A stretch of 64,000 nt of DNA from positions 124,001 through 188,000 of the forward strand of contig CAWDUC010000011.1 of the NCBI GenBank assembly GCA_963805405.1. The letters are read 5' to 3'. The notes beneath the pieces are model-generated. The model was not told the origin of the DNA, did no database searches, and saw nothing but the letters and a program-made list of their open reading frames with translations. The DNA is from JAEUMG01 sp963805405. GTDB lineage: Bacteria; Pseudomonadota; Alphaproteobacteria; Rhizobiales; Aestuariivirgaceae. This document shows, piece after piece, positions 9,168 through 17,862 of the stretch (the first letter of the stretch is position 1; each line of letters opens with the position of its first letter). The position numbers and the translations under genes were made by a program.

Positions 9168-9992
9168 ATGGCGGATTTCTCGGTATATTTCTGGGGCGTG
9201 CGCGGCAGCCTGCCGGCATGTGGACCAGACGTGGAGCGAACCGGCGGCCATACGTCGATGGTCGAGATGCGTTGCGGCGAACACGTCTTGATGTTCGATG
9301 CGGGAACAGCCGCCAAGATCGCCGGCGACTCGCTCGACGAGCGTGGCATCAACCAGGTCGATGTGTTTTTTTCGCATTTCCATTATGACCACATTATCGG
9401 GCTGCCCTTCATGCTGTTCGCGCTCGGCAAGAATGTGCGCATCGATCTTTGGGGAGGGCATCTGAACGGGCCCTGGACGACGCGAGAATTGATTGCGCGC
9501 TTCATGGCACCACCGTTTTTCCCGGTCACGCCGAGCGATGTGCAGTCCAAGCTCGACTATCATGACTTCGAGCCAGGCGATACGCTCACTCCGGCGCCGG
9601 GCATCTCCATCCGTACTATCCGCCTCAATCATCCCGGTGGCGCCGTCGGCTACCGCGTATCCTATGGCGGGCGGAGCGCAGCCTATCTCACCGATGTCGA
9701 GCATGAAGGCAGCGAAGTCGATCCGCGGCTTGCCGAGTTTCTGAAAGGCGCCGATCTCGCCATTTACGACGCCGCCTATACCGAAAAGGAACTTCCATCC
9801 TGCCGCGGCTATGGCCATTCGACCTGGCAGCATGGGGTGAAACTCGCGAAGGCAGCGGGAGTGAAGCAGTTTGCGCTCTTCCATCACTGCCTCGATCGTA
9901 CCGATGACGAACTCGACGCCATAGAGCGCTCGGCCAAGGCGCAGTATCCGGGAATGTTTGCAGCGCGCGCCGGAGTGACGATCAAGCTTTGA
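9168..9992 (+). CDS. Metallo-beta-lactamase-fold hydrolase (COG1235-like)
   Basis: About 274 residues. The start YFWGVRGSLPACGP and the segment GGHTSMVEM match the 'WGxRGSxP' MBL subfamily. The metal site is clear: SHFHYDHIIGLP (HxHxDH), then LTDVEHEG and a late His in LFHHCLD. Enzymes of this broad group include phosphodiesterases acting on cyclic nucleotides and related phosphodiesters, so a link to the CNB protein upstream and the cyclase-like DUF3095 gene downstream is possible. The ATG at 9168 is preferred over an upstream TTG at 9153 because the conserved strand starts there. The 3' end overlaps the convergent deacetylase by 11 bases. Confidence 0.8.
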   Translation: MADFSVYFWGVRGSLPACGPDVERTGGHTSMVEMRCGEHVLMFDAGTAAKIAGDSLDERGINQVDVFFSHFHYDHIIGLPFMLFALGKNVRIDLWGGHLNGPWTTRELIARFMAPPFFPVTPSDVQSKLDYHDFEPGDTLTPAPGISIRTIRLNHPGGAVGYRVSYGGRSAAYLTDVEHEGSEVDPRLAEFLKGADLAIYDAAYTEKELPSCRGYGHSTWQHGVKLAKAAGVKQFALFHHCLDRTDDELDAIERSAKAQYPGMFAARAGVTIKL

Positions 9993-10753
9993 TGGCGCGA
10001 TCCGTTCGCAGGAGCGCGGGGCCCGATAGAAATTCGCATTGGCCGGCGAGCGCGGTCATCTCCAGCATCTGATCCAGGAAGTCCCAGGCTTGCTCGTCAT
10101 GAACGAGGTGATGGGTGAGAATACCAACCGGATAGCCGCCTGCTTCGCGTGATTTCGCGAGCTGGTTGACGAACGTGCATTGCGAGCATGGAAGGGTCCG
10201 CACCGCGGCGGGTCGACCAGTCCATGATGTCGACATGCGTGTTGATGATCTCAAGACCATTGGTCTTCTCGTCCAGGAGCGCATCGCCGAACGATGATAC
10301 GGCGCGATAACCGGCGGCCGAGATCGCGGGCAAGAGAGCAGGATCGATCCGGTTCCAGGGTGGAACCAGCATCGGCAGCAGACGTTCGCCATGCAGCGCA
10401 GAAAGCTTGGAGAGTCCCTCAGAGAGTTCATCGACGACATCCCCCGCCGGGCGGTGCCTGCCGAGTTCCTGCTTCTTTTCATTGGATCCCGCATGATTGG
10501 CATGGCGCCAGCCATGCACCGCGATACTCACCAGAATTCTGTCGCGCAGATGCCGGGCGAGTTCCTCGCCGGTCGCTGCGGGAATGACCGCCAGCACGAG
10601 CGGCACCTCATAGCGATCGCCCAATGCAAGCAGGCGATCCAGCGCCTTCGAGGGCGCGACGGCATCATCGTCGCGAAGCCACAAGCGCGGTGTGAGACCC
10701 GCCTTCGACCAAAGGCCGAGTTCCTTGGTAAGAAGCGACCAGTCAGCTTGCAT
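9982..10753 (-). CDS. Polysaccharide deacetylase-family protein, one frameshift
   Basis: The N-terminal segment (from 10753, MQADWSLLTKELGLW) has LWLRDDDAV and SIAVHGWRHANH, corresponding to the Asp and His metal-binding motifs of divergent NodB-type deacetylases. LVPPWNRIDP follows. Near 10195 the frame shifts once, and the C-terminal part (GGYPVGILTHHLVHDEQAW to RTDRAIKA) ends at 9982. The gene start overlaps the end of the upstream glycosyltransferase by 11 bases, so the two are probably co-translated. The likely role is N- or O-deacetylation of the glycan made here, in cytoplasm or periplasm; no signal peptide is visible. Confidence 0.75.
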
Positions 10754-11847
10754 GGGCGGGGGCGAATTCGGTCAACAAGCTATCAAGACGGCGTGCCGCA
10801 ATAGCGAGCGTCCGTTCGCTCAATACGAAATGTCGCGCCTGCGCACCAAGCCTTCGCAGCCTTTCGCGGTCGGCGGACACCGCCCTGCACCGCCTCGGCA
10901 TAGGCGGCGATGTCTCCGGCCGGCGTCAGGATTCCGGTCTCGCCATTGCGCACCACTTCCGGAACGCCGGCGATATCCTGCGCGACGACGGGAAGACCTG
11001 CGGCCTGCGCCTCCAGGTATGCCAGTCCATAGGCCTCGCCACAGCCCGGCCAGCAATAGAGATCGGCATTGCGCAACTCATCGGCAATCGCTTCCGGCGG
11101 GCGCTCGCCCGCCCAGGTAATCCGCGATTGCGGGATGCGTTGAAACAGGGACAGGACTTCGGCGCGCAAGGGTCCATCGCCGATCACCTTCAAATGCCAA
11201 TCGAGAGCGGGCAATTGTTCCAGCGCGGCAGCCAGCATGCGGTATGAATCGAACTTGTCGCCCTTGCGCATCATCGCGACGGCGACCAGCCGAATTGTGT
11301 GGCCGCTTTTCGCATCCGCGGTTCGGGCGTAATTGGCGACATCGATGAAAGGCGGCACATAGGCAAGCCGGATACCAGGTCCGATCATGGCCAAACCGTT
11401 CTCGTCGCGCCGGGTGAAGCAGATATTGAGAGCCGCGTCTTCGACCGCGGATTTCACGAATGCCTGCGCGTTCGCCCAGTCGTCGCGATCGCGCTTGCGT
11501 GAATAGGAGGCCTCGAGCGTGACATAGGGAATACCGAACTGCCTCGCGAGCGCCGGCCCCAACAGATCTGGCGAACGATAATAGGGGTGATATGCGAGCC
11601 AAAGATCGGGGCTCGAAGCCATTGCCCAGGCCGCCGCGATGCGTTCCATTTCGACTCGCGCCTCATCACGCAAGTTTGTGAGCCGGGCTTCGCCATTGTC
11701 GGCTAGATAGGCGCGCAAATGCGAAACGACTTCGACCGAATGCCCGGCCAGTTCCAGCGCCTTGATCAACATTCTCGCCATCTGCCGGTCGCCCGACGGC
11801 ACCGGATGATCGGGTGGCTTCAAGGGTGCGTAAAAAGCGATCTTCAT
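10743..11847 (-). CDS. Glycosyltransferase family 4, one frameshift near the 3' end
   Basis: Starts MKIAFYAPLKPPDHPVPSGD, the first strand and loop of a GT-B glycosyltransferase. The donor-binding half contains LKVIGDGPLRAEV, LYCWPGCGEAYGLAYLEAQ (EX7E) and GIPEVVRNGETGIL-like sequence. A single shift near 10880 moves the tail to another frame, which reads ADRERLRRLGAQARHFVLS and ends HAS at 10743-10745. It overlaps the deacetylase start, giving a two-gene minus-strand unit. Divergent from the DUF3095 gene with about 50 bases between them. Confidence 0.8.
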
Positions 11848-11898
11848 GCAGAATGATCTTATACACCGAACGGGCAGGCGCTCCAGTTTCTGCACGGC

Positions 11899-13053
11899 AT
11901 GCTTATGAACGATCCCAAGCCTGTCGGTTTCTTCGACAATCTCCCCACATTCGAACGCTTTGCCGGCGTTGCCGATGCTGCGAATTACCGGGCGCTGCCG
12001 GATGACTGGTCGCTTGCGGTCGCCGATATTGTCGGCTCGACCGGGGCCATCAGGTCGGGACGTTACAAGGCGGTCAACATGGCGGGCGCCAGCGTCATCT
12101 CCGCCATCCTCAATGCCTTGGGCCATCGCGACCTGCCTTTTGTCTTTGGCGGTGACGGCGCCCTCGTCGCCGTTCCCGCCGAATCCGTCGCGGCGGCGCG
12201 CATGGCGCTGGCCACGGTTCAGGTCTGGGTCAAGGAGGAGCTCGATCTTGCGCTCAGGGCCGCCATGGTCCCGATGACGGCTATTCGCGATAGCGGCCAT
12301 GAGGTGAAAGTGGCCCGCTATCGCGTGTCGCCGGAGATCACCTATGGCATGTTCACCGGCGGCGGGGCGAGCTGGGCCGAGCAGCAGATGAAGGCCGGAC
12401 AATTCACGGTCGAACCCGCAGCGCCCGGCAGCCGGCCCGATCTCACGGGATTATCCTGCCGATGGAATCCGATCCAGTCGCGCCATGGCGTCATCGCCTC
12501 GATCATCATCGTGCCGGTTGCGAGCGCCACGCCGGCCCGTTTCGCGGCACTGGTTGGCGATATCGTTGCCATTGCCGGTGAACAGGAACGCGGCGGCCAT
12601 CCGGTGCCCGCCGAGGGGCTCAAATTCGTATGGCCGCCGACCGGTCTCGACTATGAAGCACGCGCCACGGCGCCGCGTCATTTGCGGTTGTTTCGCAAGC
12701 TCAGGATCATGTTCGAGGCAACGGTCGGGGTCGTTCTCGAGCGCACCGGCAAACCGTTCAGGGGGCTCGATGTGCAATTGTACAAGGCCGACTCGGCGCA
12801 GCGATCGGATTTCCGAAAATTCGACGATGGTCTGAAGATGACGGTCGATCTCAGCGAAGCGCAGCTTTCGCGCATCGAAACCACGCTTCAATCAGCGGCA
12901 AAGGCGGGCGTCTGCCGCTATGGCCTGCATCGCCAGAGCGAGGCATTGATGACCTGCATCGTACCTTCACCCTTCATGCGCGATCACATGCATTTCATCG
13001 ACGGTGCCGATGGCGGTTACGCCATGGCGGCGGCGCAGCTCAAATCCGCCTGA
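11899..13053 (+). CDS. DUF3095-family protein with nucleotide-cyclase-like motifs
   Basis: 384 residues, intact. Near the N-terminus lies AVADIVGSTGAIRSGRYK, which resembles the metal-binding DIxGFT segment of class III nucleotidyl cyclases. Some 50 residues on, FVFGGDGALVAVP resembles the second metal-binding Asp loop. Both acidic residues are kept. Later segments MFTGGGASWAEQQMKAG and PSPFMRDHMHFIDGADGGY are hallmarks of the family I know as DUF3095. As I recall, some members have been labelled adenylyl cyclase without proof. The neighbouring CNB protein offers a possible receptor. The start may be the ATG at 11899 or the one two codons later. Confidence 0.75.
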   Translation: MLMNDPKPVGFFDNLPTFERFAGVADAANYRALPDDWSLAVADIVGSTGAIRSGRYKAVNMAGASVISAILNALGHRDLPFVFGGDGALVAVPAESVAAARMALATVQVWVKEELDLALRAAMVPMTAIRDSGHEVKVARYRVSPEITYGMFTGGGASWAEQQMKAGQFTVEPAAPGSRPDLTGLSCRWNPIQSRHGVIASIIIVPVASATPARFAALVGDIVAIAGEQERGGHPVPAEGLKFVWPPTGLDYEARATAPRHLRLFRKLRIMFEATVGVVLERTGKPFRGLDVQLYKADSAQRSDFRKFDDGLKMTVDLSEAQLSRIETTLQSAAKAGVCRYGLHRQSEALMTCIVPSPFMRDHMHFIDGADGGYAMAAAQLKSA

Positions 13054-13056
13054 CTC

Positions 13057-13833
13057 TCAATAAGTGCAGGTGAAGCCACCGTCCACGACCAGTACCTGGC
13101 CGGTCATGTAGCGGCTCTCATCGCTCGCCAGGAACACGATCGGCCCTGCGACATCTTCGGGTCTGCCGGCGCGGCGCAAGGGCATGCGGCCATGCTTCAC
13201 ATAAATGTCCTGATACCACCCGGTCTGGTGCTCGTGCGTGCCGTCCTGCTTCTGGAGCGCCATGCGCGTATCGATATAGCCAGGCGCCACGGCATTGGCG
13301 CGGATGCCCTCGGGGCCGAAATCAACCGCCATGCAGCGCGTCAGATTAATGACGCCGCCCTTGGCCGTCGCATAGGCCATGGCATGCGGCTGGCCGCGAA
13401 TGCCCTGGACCGAGGCGATATTGACGATGCTGGCCGAGGGGCTCTTGCGCAAGGACGGCAAGGCAGCACGCGTGCAGTGAAGCACGCTGTCGAGATTGAC
13501 GGCGAGTACATGCCGCCAGCGTTCATCGCTCAGATCATCGATCGGCGTATCGTCGGAGATTGCGGCATTGTTCACGAGGATATCGATCCGGCCCCATCGG
13601 CGGTTCGCGACCTCCGCCATTTCGGCCACACTTTGCGGATCGGAAACGTCGGCCCTCATCGCGACGATGCTCAGCTTCCTCGTGGCAAGATCCTTCACCG
13701 CTTCGGCCAGGATATCGTCGTCGATGTCGGACGCGAGCACGTGCGCGCCCTCCATCGCCAACGCTTCTGCCGCGGCCAGACCGATGCCGCGCGCCGCTCC
13801 GGTGACGATCGCCACCCTTTCCCTCAGACGCAT
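13057..13833 (-). CDS. SDR-family NAD(P)-dependent oxidoreductase
   Basis: 258 residues with the full classical SDR pattern: VTGAARGIGLAAAEAL for cofactor binding, NNAAIS, catalytic Ser in NIASVQG, YATAKGG for Tyr/Lys, and the C-terminal GQVLVVDGG. An acidic residue after strand 2 (LASDIDDD) suggests NAD rather than NADP. It probably oxidises a sugar or polyol. It ends 3 bases after the convergent DUF3095 gene and is divergent from the PfkB kinase at 13907, which may use the oxidised product; that link is inference. Confidence 0.9.
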   Translation of the reverse strand: MRLRERVAIVTGAARGIGLAAAEALAMEGAHVLASDIDDDILAEAVKDLATRKLSIVAMRADVSDPQSVAEMAEVANRRWGRIDILVNNAAISDDTPIDDLSDERWRHVLAVNLDSVLHCTRAALPSLRKSPSASIVNIASVQGIRGQPHAMAYATAKGGVINLTRCMAVDFGPEGIRANAVAPGYIDTRMALQKQDGTHEHQTGWYQDIYVKHGRMPLRRAGRPEDVAGPIVFLASDESRYMTGQVLVVDGGFTCTY

Positions 13834-13906
13834 GTGATACCCTCTTCAAAGAAGCCTCCTCTTAAGCCGCTTGACGGCAAACACCATGCCCGCCAAGCAT
13901 CGCGCC

Positions 13907-14844
13907 ATGCAGCTAGACATCATCGCGCTGGGCGAACCGCTTTACGAACTCAATCAGCAACCCGACGGACGCTATCTTCCGGGCTTCGGCGGCGATACGT
14001 CCAATGTCGCCATCGCCGCGGCGCGGCTTGGCAGCCATAGCGCCTATATCGGCAAACTTGGCAATGATCCCTTCGGCGATGCCATCGCCAGGCTGTGGGA
14101 CATGGAAGGGGTCGATTCAAGCGAGGTCGGCCGCCATCCGACGGCGCAGACCGGGCTTTATCTCGTGACGCATGGCGAGCGCGGCCATCAGTTCTCCTAT
14201 TATCGAAAAGGCTCGGCGGCGAGCCTGATGACACCTGACGACGTACCAACCGCCGTCATCGCGCGCGCCAAGTACCTGCATGTTTCGGGGATCAGCCAGG
14301 CAATCAGCGAGACGGCCCGCGAAGCTGTCCTTGCGGCGATTGGCGCGGCGCGAAAGGCCAATGTCGCCGTTTCCTACGACACCAATCTGCGTACGCGGCT
14401 GTGGCCGATCGAAACCGCGAGGCCGGCGATCGAGGAATGGCAGCCGGGCTCTCGAGCCTCACGAAGACATCGATCGAGGATGCCGAGGCATTGACCGGTT
14501 TAACCGATCCCGCGGTGATCGCGGATCATTTTCTCAAGCTCGGCGCCGGGGCGATCATCGTCACGCTTGGGGCGAAAGGCGCTTATGTGGCGACACGCCA
14601 ACGCAGTGCGCAGATAGAGGGCTTCAAGGTTGCCGCCGTCGATGCGACGGGAGCTGGTGATGCCTTCACTGGTGCATTGCTCTCGGAACTCTCGCGCGGC
14701 GAGGACCTGCTTGCGGCAGCGCGCTTCGCCAACGCGGCGGCGGCGCTCTCGACACTTGGTTACGGCGCGGTCGACCCCTTGCCGCGCCGCGCCGCTGTCG
14801 ATGCCTTCCTTGCCGCGCATGAGGGTGAAACGCGATTAAGTTGA
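13907..14844 (+). CDS. PfkB-family carbohydrate kinase (2-keto-3-deoxygluconate kinase-like), one frameshift
   Basis: N-terminal LDIIALGEPLYELNQ and GFGGDTSNVAIAAARLG give the sugar-binding GG motif of PfkB kinases. The C-terminal DATGAGDAFTGALLSEL contains the catalytic Asp and anion hole. A single shift near 14445 separates the halves. The overall pattern resembles KdgK-type kinases more than fructokinases, but the substrate is not certain. Start codons at 13886 and 13907 are both possible; the conserved strand begins right after 13907. It could phosphorylate a keto sugar made by the divergent SDR. Confidence 0.75.
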
Positions 14845-14873
14845 CTCCATTTGCTCGCGCAGCATTTCTAGGC

Positions 14874-14903
14874 TTGACGTAAGTTCCATTTATGTTCTAT
14901 GTC
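14874..14903 (+). promoter_or_regulatory. Sigma-70-like promoter, possibly giving a leaderless mRNA
   Basis: TTGACG at 14874-14879 is followed after 17-18 bases by CTATGT/TATGTC at 14897-14903. Transcription would start about 7 bases later, at or beside the ATG at 14910. No Shine-Dalgarno sequence lies before that ATG, which fits a leaderless transcript. The -10 match is only moderate. Confidence 0.4.
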
Positions 14904-14909
14904 GCTTGC

Positions 14910-15636
14910 ATGGACTGGAATTCTGCCATCGAACGCTTCCGGGTGCCGCTGTCTGGGCCATGTCGCGGAATTGTTTGCCAGGATAGGCCTCAGCGAGGGC
15001 CTTACGATCGAGCGCGTGTCGAAGCCTGTCTACCGCGAGGTGCTCGGCATCCTGCGGACAGCGGAATCAGCGGTGCGTCGGCTCATCATCGCCGCGGCGC
15101 GCGACATCGTGGTCGAGTACAAGCCCAGGCGTCCCGCAGCGTCGGAGAAGCCAAAGACTTCGAGCAAAGACAAGGCCAGCCGAACGACGAAGGCAAAGCC
15201 AGGCGCAAGCGCAGGCCGCTCTTCAGCTTGTTCGATCCGCTTAAGCGTTTTTGCCGCCGTTTCAAGAAGAAACGCCGTGGTCGCGAGCCCCACATCCATT
15301 CCATCGAGTCATTCCTTGAGCAGAAACAGGCTGAGATCGCCGCCGCTCAGGCAAAGCAGCAAGTCGTCGATGACGGCATGGTCAGTGCGAAGCACCTCGT
15401 CCGGCGCCTCGTGGCCGTCATGGATGCGCTTCAAGACATCCCGCGCCACGCCCTGCGGCTCGCACGCTGGGAGGCGCGTCCCAAGGAAGACCGCCGTCCC
15501 GAACGTTGGAGTCCCATGCGCCCTGGCAGGCCACCAGGATTACCGCCAGCGGGCAAAGCACGAGGTCGACGAGATCCTGAAAGAGTGCCACTGGCTGGTC
15601 CGAAGCATGCACCCGCCGCTCGACGACACGTCGTAA
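14910..15636 (+). CDS. Conserved hypothetical protein of alphaproteobacteria, frameshifted
   Basis: Starts MDWNSAIER and continues in other frames with ELFARIGLSEGLTIERVS, REVLGILRTAESAVRRLI, LFSLFDPLKRFCRRFKKKRR, LVRRLVAVMDALQDIPRHAL and HWLVRSMHPPLDDTS. Read together they give a basic protein of about 240 residues of a type I have seen as an unnamed hypothetical in many rhizobia, with a conserved MDWN start, an LRxAExAxRRLI segment and an ArgLys-rich middle. Three single-base shifts interrupt it. Function unknown. It stands alone between the PfkB gene and the palindromic repeats. Confidence 0.55.
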
Positions 15637-15710
15637 GGCGTATTCGTCCGTATACAGATTTGTTTTCATCACCCCTCATCCTTCGAGGCGCGCCTTCGCG
15701 TGCCTTCAAC

Positions 15711-15830
15711 CTCCCCCTTGTGGGGAGGTCGAAATTTGCGAGGGCAAAGCCTGAAGCAAATTTCGGGTGGGGGTTTGGACGTTCAGCGCAACCCCCCACC
15801 CTTGATCCCTCCCCACAAGGGGGAGGGAAA
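15711..15830. repeat. Nested palindromic intergenic repeat
   Basis: Three inverted repeats lie inside one another. The outer arms are CTCCCCCTTGTGGGGAGG (about 15711-15728) and CCCTCCCCACAAGGGGGAGG (about 15808-15827). The middle arms are GGGTGGGGGTTT and AACCCCCCACCC. The inner arms are CGAAATTTGC (15730-15739) and GCAAATTTCG (15756-15765). The layout is that of the REP-like extragenic palindromes common in rhizobial genomes, probably present in many copies elsewhere in the chromosome. Confidence 0.75.
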
Positions 15831-15872
15831 TTCATTGTCCGCCTTCTCCCACGAGGGCCACACCCGTCACCC

Positions 15873-15945
15873 CGGCGCAAGCTGGGGTCCAGGGCAAATC
15901 ATGTCGCGCTGGATGCCAGCTTTCGCTGGCATGACGGTTCGTGTA
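15873..15945. repeat. Second intergenic repeat with two small hairpins
   Basis: Right after the first element lies a block with two palindromes: CCCCGGCGCAAGCTGGGG, and ATGCCAGCTTTCGCTGGCAT at roughly 15911-15932. This 'ccggcgcaagctggggtcc ... ggatgccagc' pattern is another repeat type seen between genes in alphaproteobacteria. No coding potential. Confidence 0.6.
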
Positions 15946-15973
15946 CGGATCAATCCTCAAACTACGAGTGCCG

Positions 15974-17080
15974 CTACTGCACCAATCCGCGAGCATCGAC
16001 CTTGACACGGCCCAGGACTTCATCGCCGCGGATGAAGACGACGCGGTCGAAGAGATTCACAACCGGGCAGACGTGATTGGGCAGAACGCGCACCCGGTCC
16101 CCGACCGACGGCTTGGCACTGCTGTCGCTAAGATCGACATAGCCGTGCTCTTCATTCGCCTCATAGATCTTGGCATCGCCGAATTCTGGGATAATGCCGT
16201 AGCCTTGAAGTCCAAGCAGATCGCTGGTCAATGACTTGGTACCAGCATCGATCATCGCGCGGTCGGACGTCGGACGGCTGACGACCGTCGCAAGCACGGT
16301 CAGTCCGCAGTCCTGGCGCGTGCAGACATTGCGGTTGACGAGCGAGCGGTCGAAGAAGACATACGTCCCGGTGCGATACTCGGTGATGCTCTCGAGCCCC
16401 TCGTCGCTCCACATTTCCGGAGCACCGCCCGTCGAGACGATCGTCGTCTCAAGCCCCGCCTTGGCGATGAGGTCGCGGGCCTCGGCAATGTAAGCTGCGG
16501 CTTGCGGCCTGACGCCCGGCTTCGGATAGGTCATGAGGCCGCCGTAACGCAGGCCCTTCGTCGCGGCGATGCGGCGCGCCAATTTCGCCGCTGCCTCCGG
16601 AGACTGAACGCCATTGCGCTTCATGCCGGTATCGCATTCGACCAACACGTCGATGGGCCGGCCCGCCGCCTCACTCGCACGGCCCAGGCCCTCGACCACG
16701 ACTTCATTATCGGCGACGACCTTGATCCCGGTCCGCCTGGCGAGGGCCGCGAGACGCCGCAATTTCTGATCGCCAAGGATGTTGAAGGTCAACAGCAGGT
16801 CCGAGATGCCGGCATCGGCCATCACCTCCGCCTCGCCAAGCTTCTGCACCGTGATGCCCTTGGCGCCCAGGGCAAGCTGCGCCTTGGCCAGCGGCACCAT
16901 CTTGTGCGTCTTGATATGCGGACGATTGCCGAAGCCAGCCTTGTCGCAACGCGCCTGCCAGCGCGCGAGATTCTTGGCGACGACATCGATGTCGATGACA
17001 GGGACGGGCGTTTCGAGATCCTCGAGGCGACGTCCGACGGGCTCGAATTCGAAATGCCGCGTAATGTCCGGTGCAGACAT
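15974..17080 (-). CDS. D-threonine aldolase / D-serine dehydratase-like PLP enzyme
   Basis: 368 residues of the alanine-racemase-N fold type III PLP family. The PLP lysine is in RPHIKTHKMVPLAKAQL. GMKRNGVQSPEAA and VSTGGAPEMW bind cofactor. Near the C-terminus LPNHVCPVVNL gives an HxC metal pair as in eukaryotic-type D-serine dehydratase (DSD1), whereas D-threonine aldolases usually show HxD. Reaction: aldol cleavage or dehydration of a D-3-hydroxy amino acid. It is the last gene of the minus-strand sugar ABC operon, 11 bases after the SDR, so its true substrate may be a related hydroxy-amino compound. Confidence 0.85.
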   Translation of the reverse strand: MSAPDITRHFEFEPVGRRLEDLETPVPVIDIDVVAKNLARWQARCDKAGFGNRPHIKTHKMVPLAKAQLALGAKGITVQKLGEAEVMADAGISDLLLTFNILGDQKLRRLAALARRTGIKVVADNEVVVEGLGRASEAAGRPIDVLVECDTGMKRNGVQSPEAAAKLARRIAATKGLRYGGLMTYPKPGVRPQAAAYIAEARDLIAKAGLETTIVSTGGAPEMWSDEGLESITEYRTGTYVFFDRSLVNRNVCTRQDCGLTVLATVVSRPTSDRAMIDAGTKSLTSDLLGLQGYGIIPEFGDAKIYEANEEHGYVDLSDSSAKPSVGDRVRVLPNHVCPVVNLFDRVVFIRGDEVLGRVKVDARGLVQ

Positions 17081-17091
17081 GGCTTGACTCT

Positions 17092-17862
17092 CTAGCTGGG
17101 GTTGAGGCGAAAATCCTTGCCCTCCGGCAGGGTCTGTCCGCCATCGACGGTAATCGTGGTGCCGGTGACATAGGCCGCTTCGTCGGATGCAAGAAAGAGT
17201 GCGGCATTTGCGATGTCGCGCGGCGTTCCAAGGCGCCCGAGCGGAACTGCCTCTTCCATCGAGCGGATGAATGCCTCGCTGCGATGCGCCTTCATCCCCT
17301 CGGTCAGGATGTTGCCCGGCTCAACGCCGTTCACGGTGATCCCGTAGGTCGAGAACTCCAGCGCCGCAGCCTTGATGAAGCCGTTGATACCGGCCTTGCT
17401 TGCGGAATAGTGGCCGTGGCCAGGGCTCGTTACCCGCGGGCCGGTGATCGAGGAGGTAAATATCATGCGGCCGCTTCGCTTTGGCTTCATGACAGTCAAT
17501 GCCGCGCGCGCCGCGAGATAGACGCTTTTGAGATTGACCGCGAGCACGCGGTCCCATTCATCGGGTTCGATATTCTCGATCAGGGTCCACGGATAGATAC
17601 CGGCGTTCTGCACCAGGATATCGAGTGTGCCGAACTCCCTTGCCGCCAGCGCGACGGCCTTTTCCGCATCTTCGCGCTTCGATACATCGCCCGCGATGAA
17701 ATGACCGCCGAGACGTTTCGCCGTGGCCTCTCCCGCCTCGGCCTCGACATCGGCGATCACCAGCCTCGCACCTTCTTCCACGAAACGCTCGGCAATCCCT
17801 TCGCCGATTCCGCGCGCGCCGCCTATGACCAGGGCGCTTTTTCCTTCCAGTCTTCGGCTCAT
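17092..17862 (-). CDS. SDR-family oxidoreductase of the sugar ABC operon
   Basis: 256 residues: VIGGARGIGEGIAERF (cofactor), NAGIYPW, TSSITG with the catalytic Ser, YSASKAG with Tyr and Lys, and TGTTITVDGGQTLPEG at the end. IADVEAEAG after strand 2 suggests NAD. The ATG overlaps the permease stop (ATGA), so it is co-translated with the transporter and most likely oxidises the imported sugar or polyol. The chosen start is the ATG at 17862, directly before the cofactor motif. Confidence 0.92.
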   Translation of the reverse strand: MSRRLEGKSALVIGGARGIGEGIAERFVEEGARLVIADVEAEAGEATAKRLGGHFIAGDVSKREDAEKAVALAAREFGTLDILVQNAGIYPWTLIENIEPDEWDRVLAVNLKSVYLAARAALTVMKPKRSGRMIFTSSITGPRVTSPGHGHYSASKAGINGFIKAAALEFSTYGITVNGVEPGNILTEGMKAHRSEAFIRSMEEAVPLGRLGTPRDIANAALFLASDEAAYVTGTTITVDGGQTLPEGKDFRLNPS

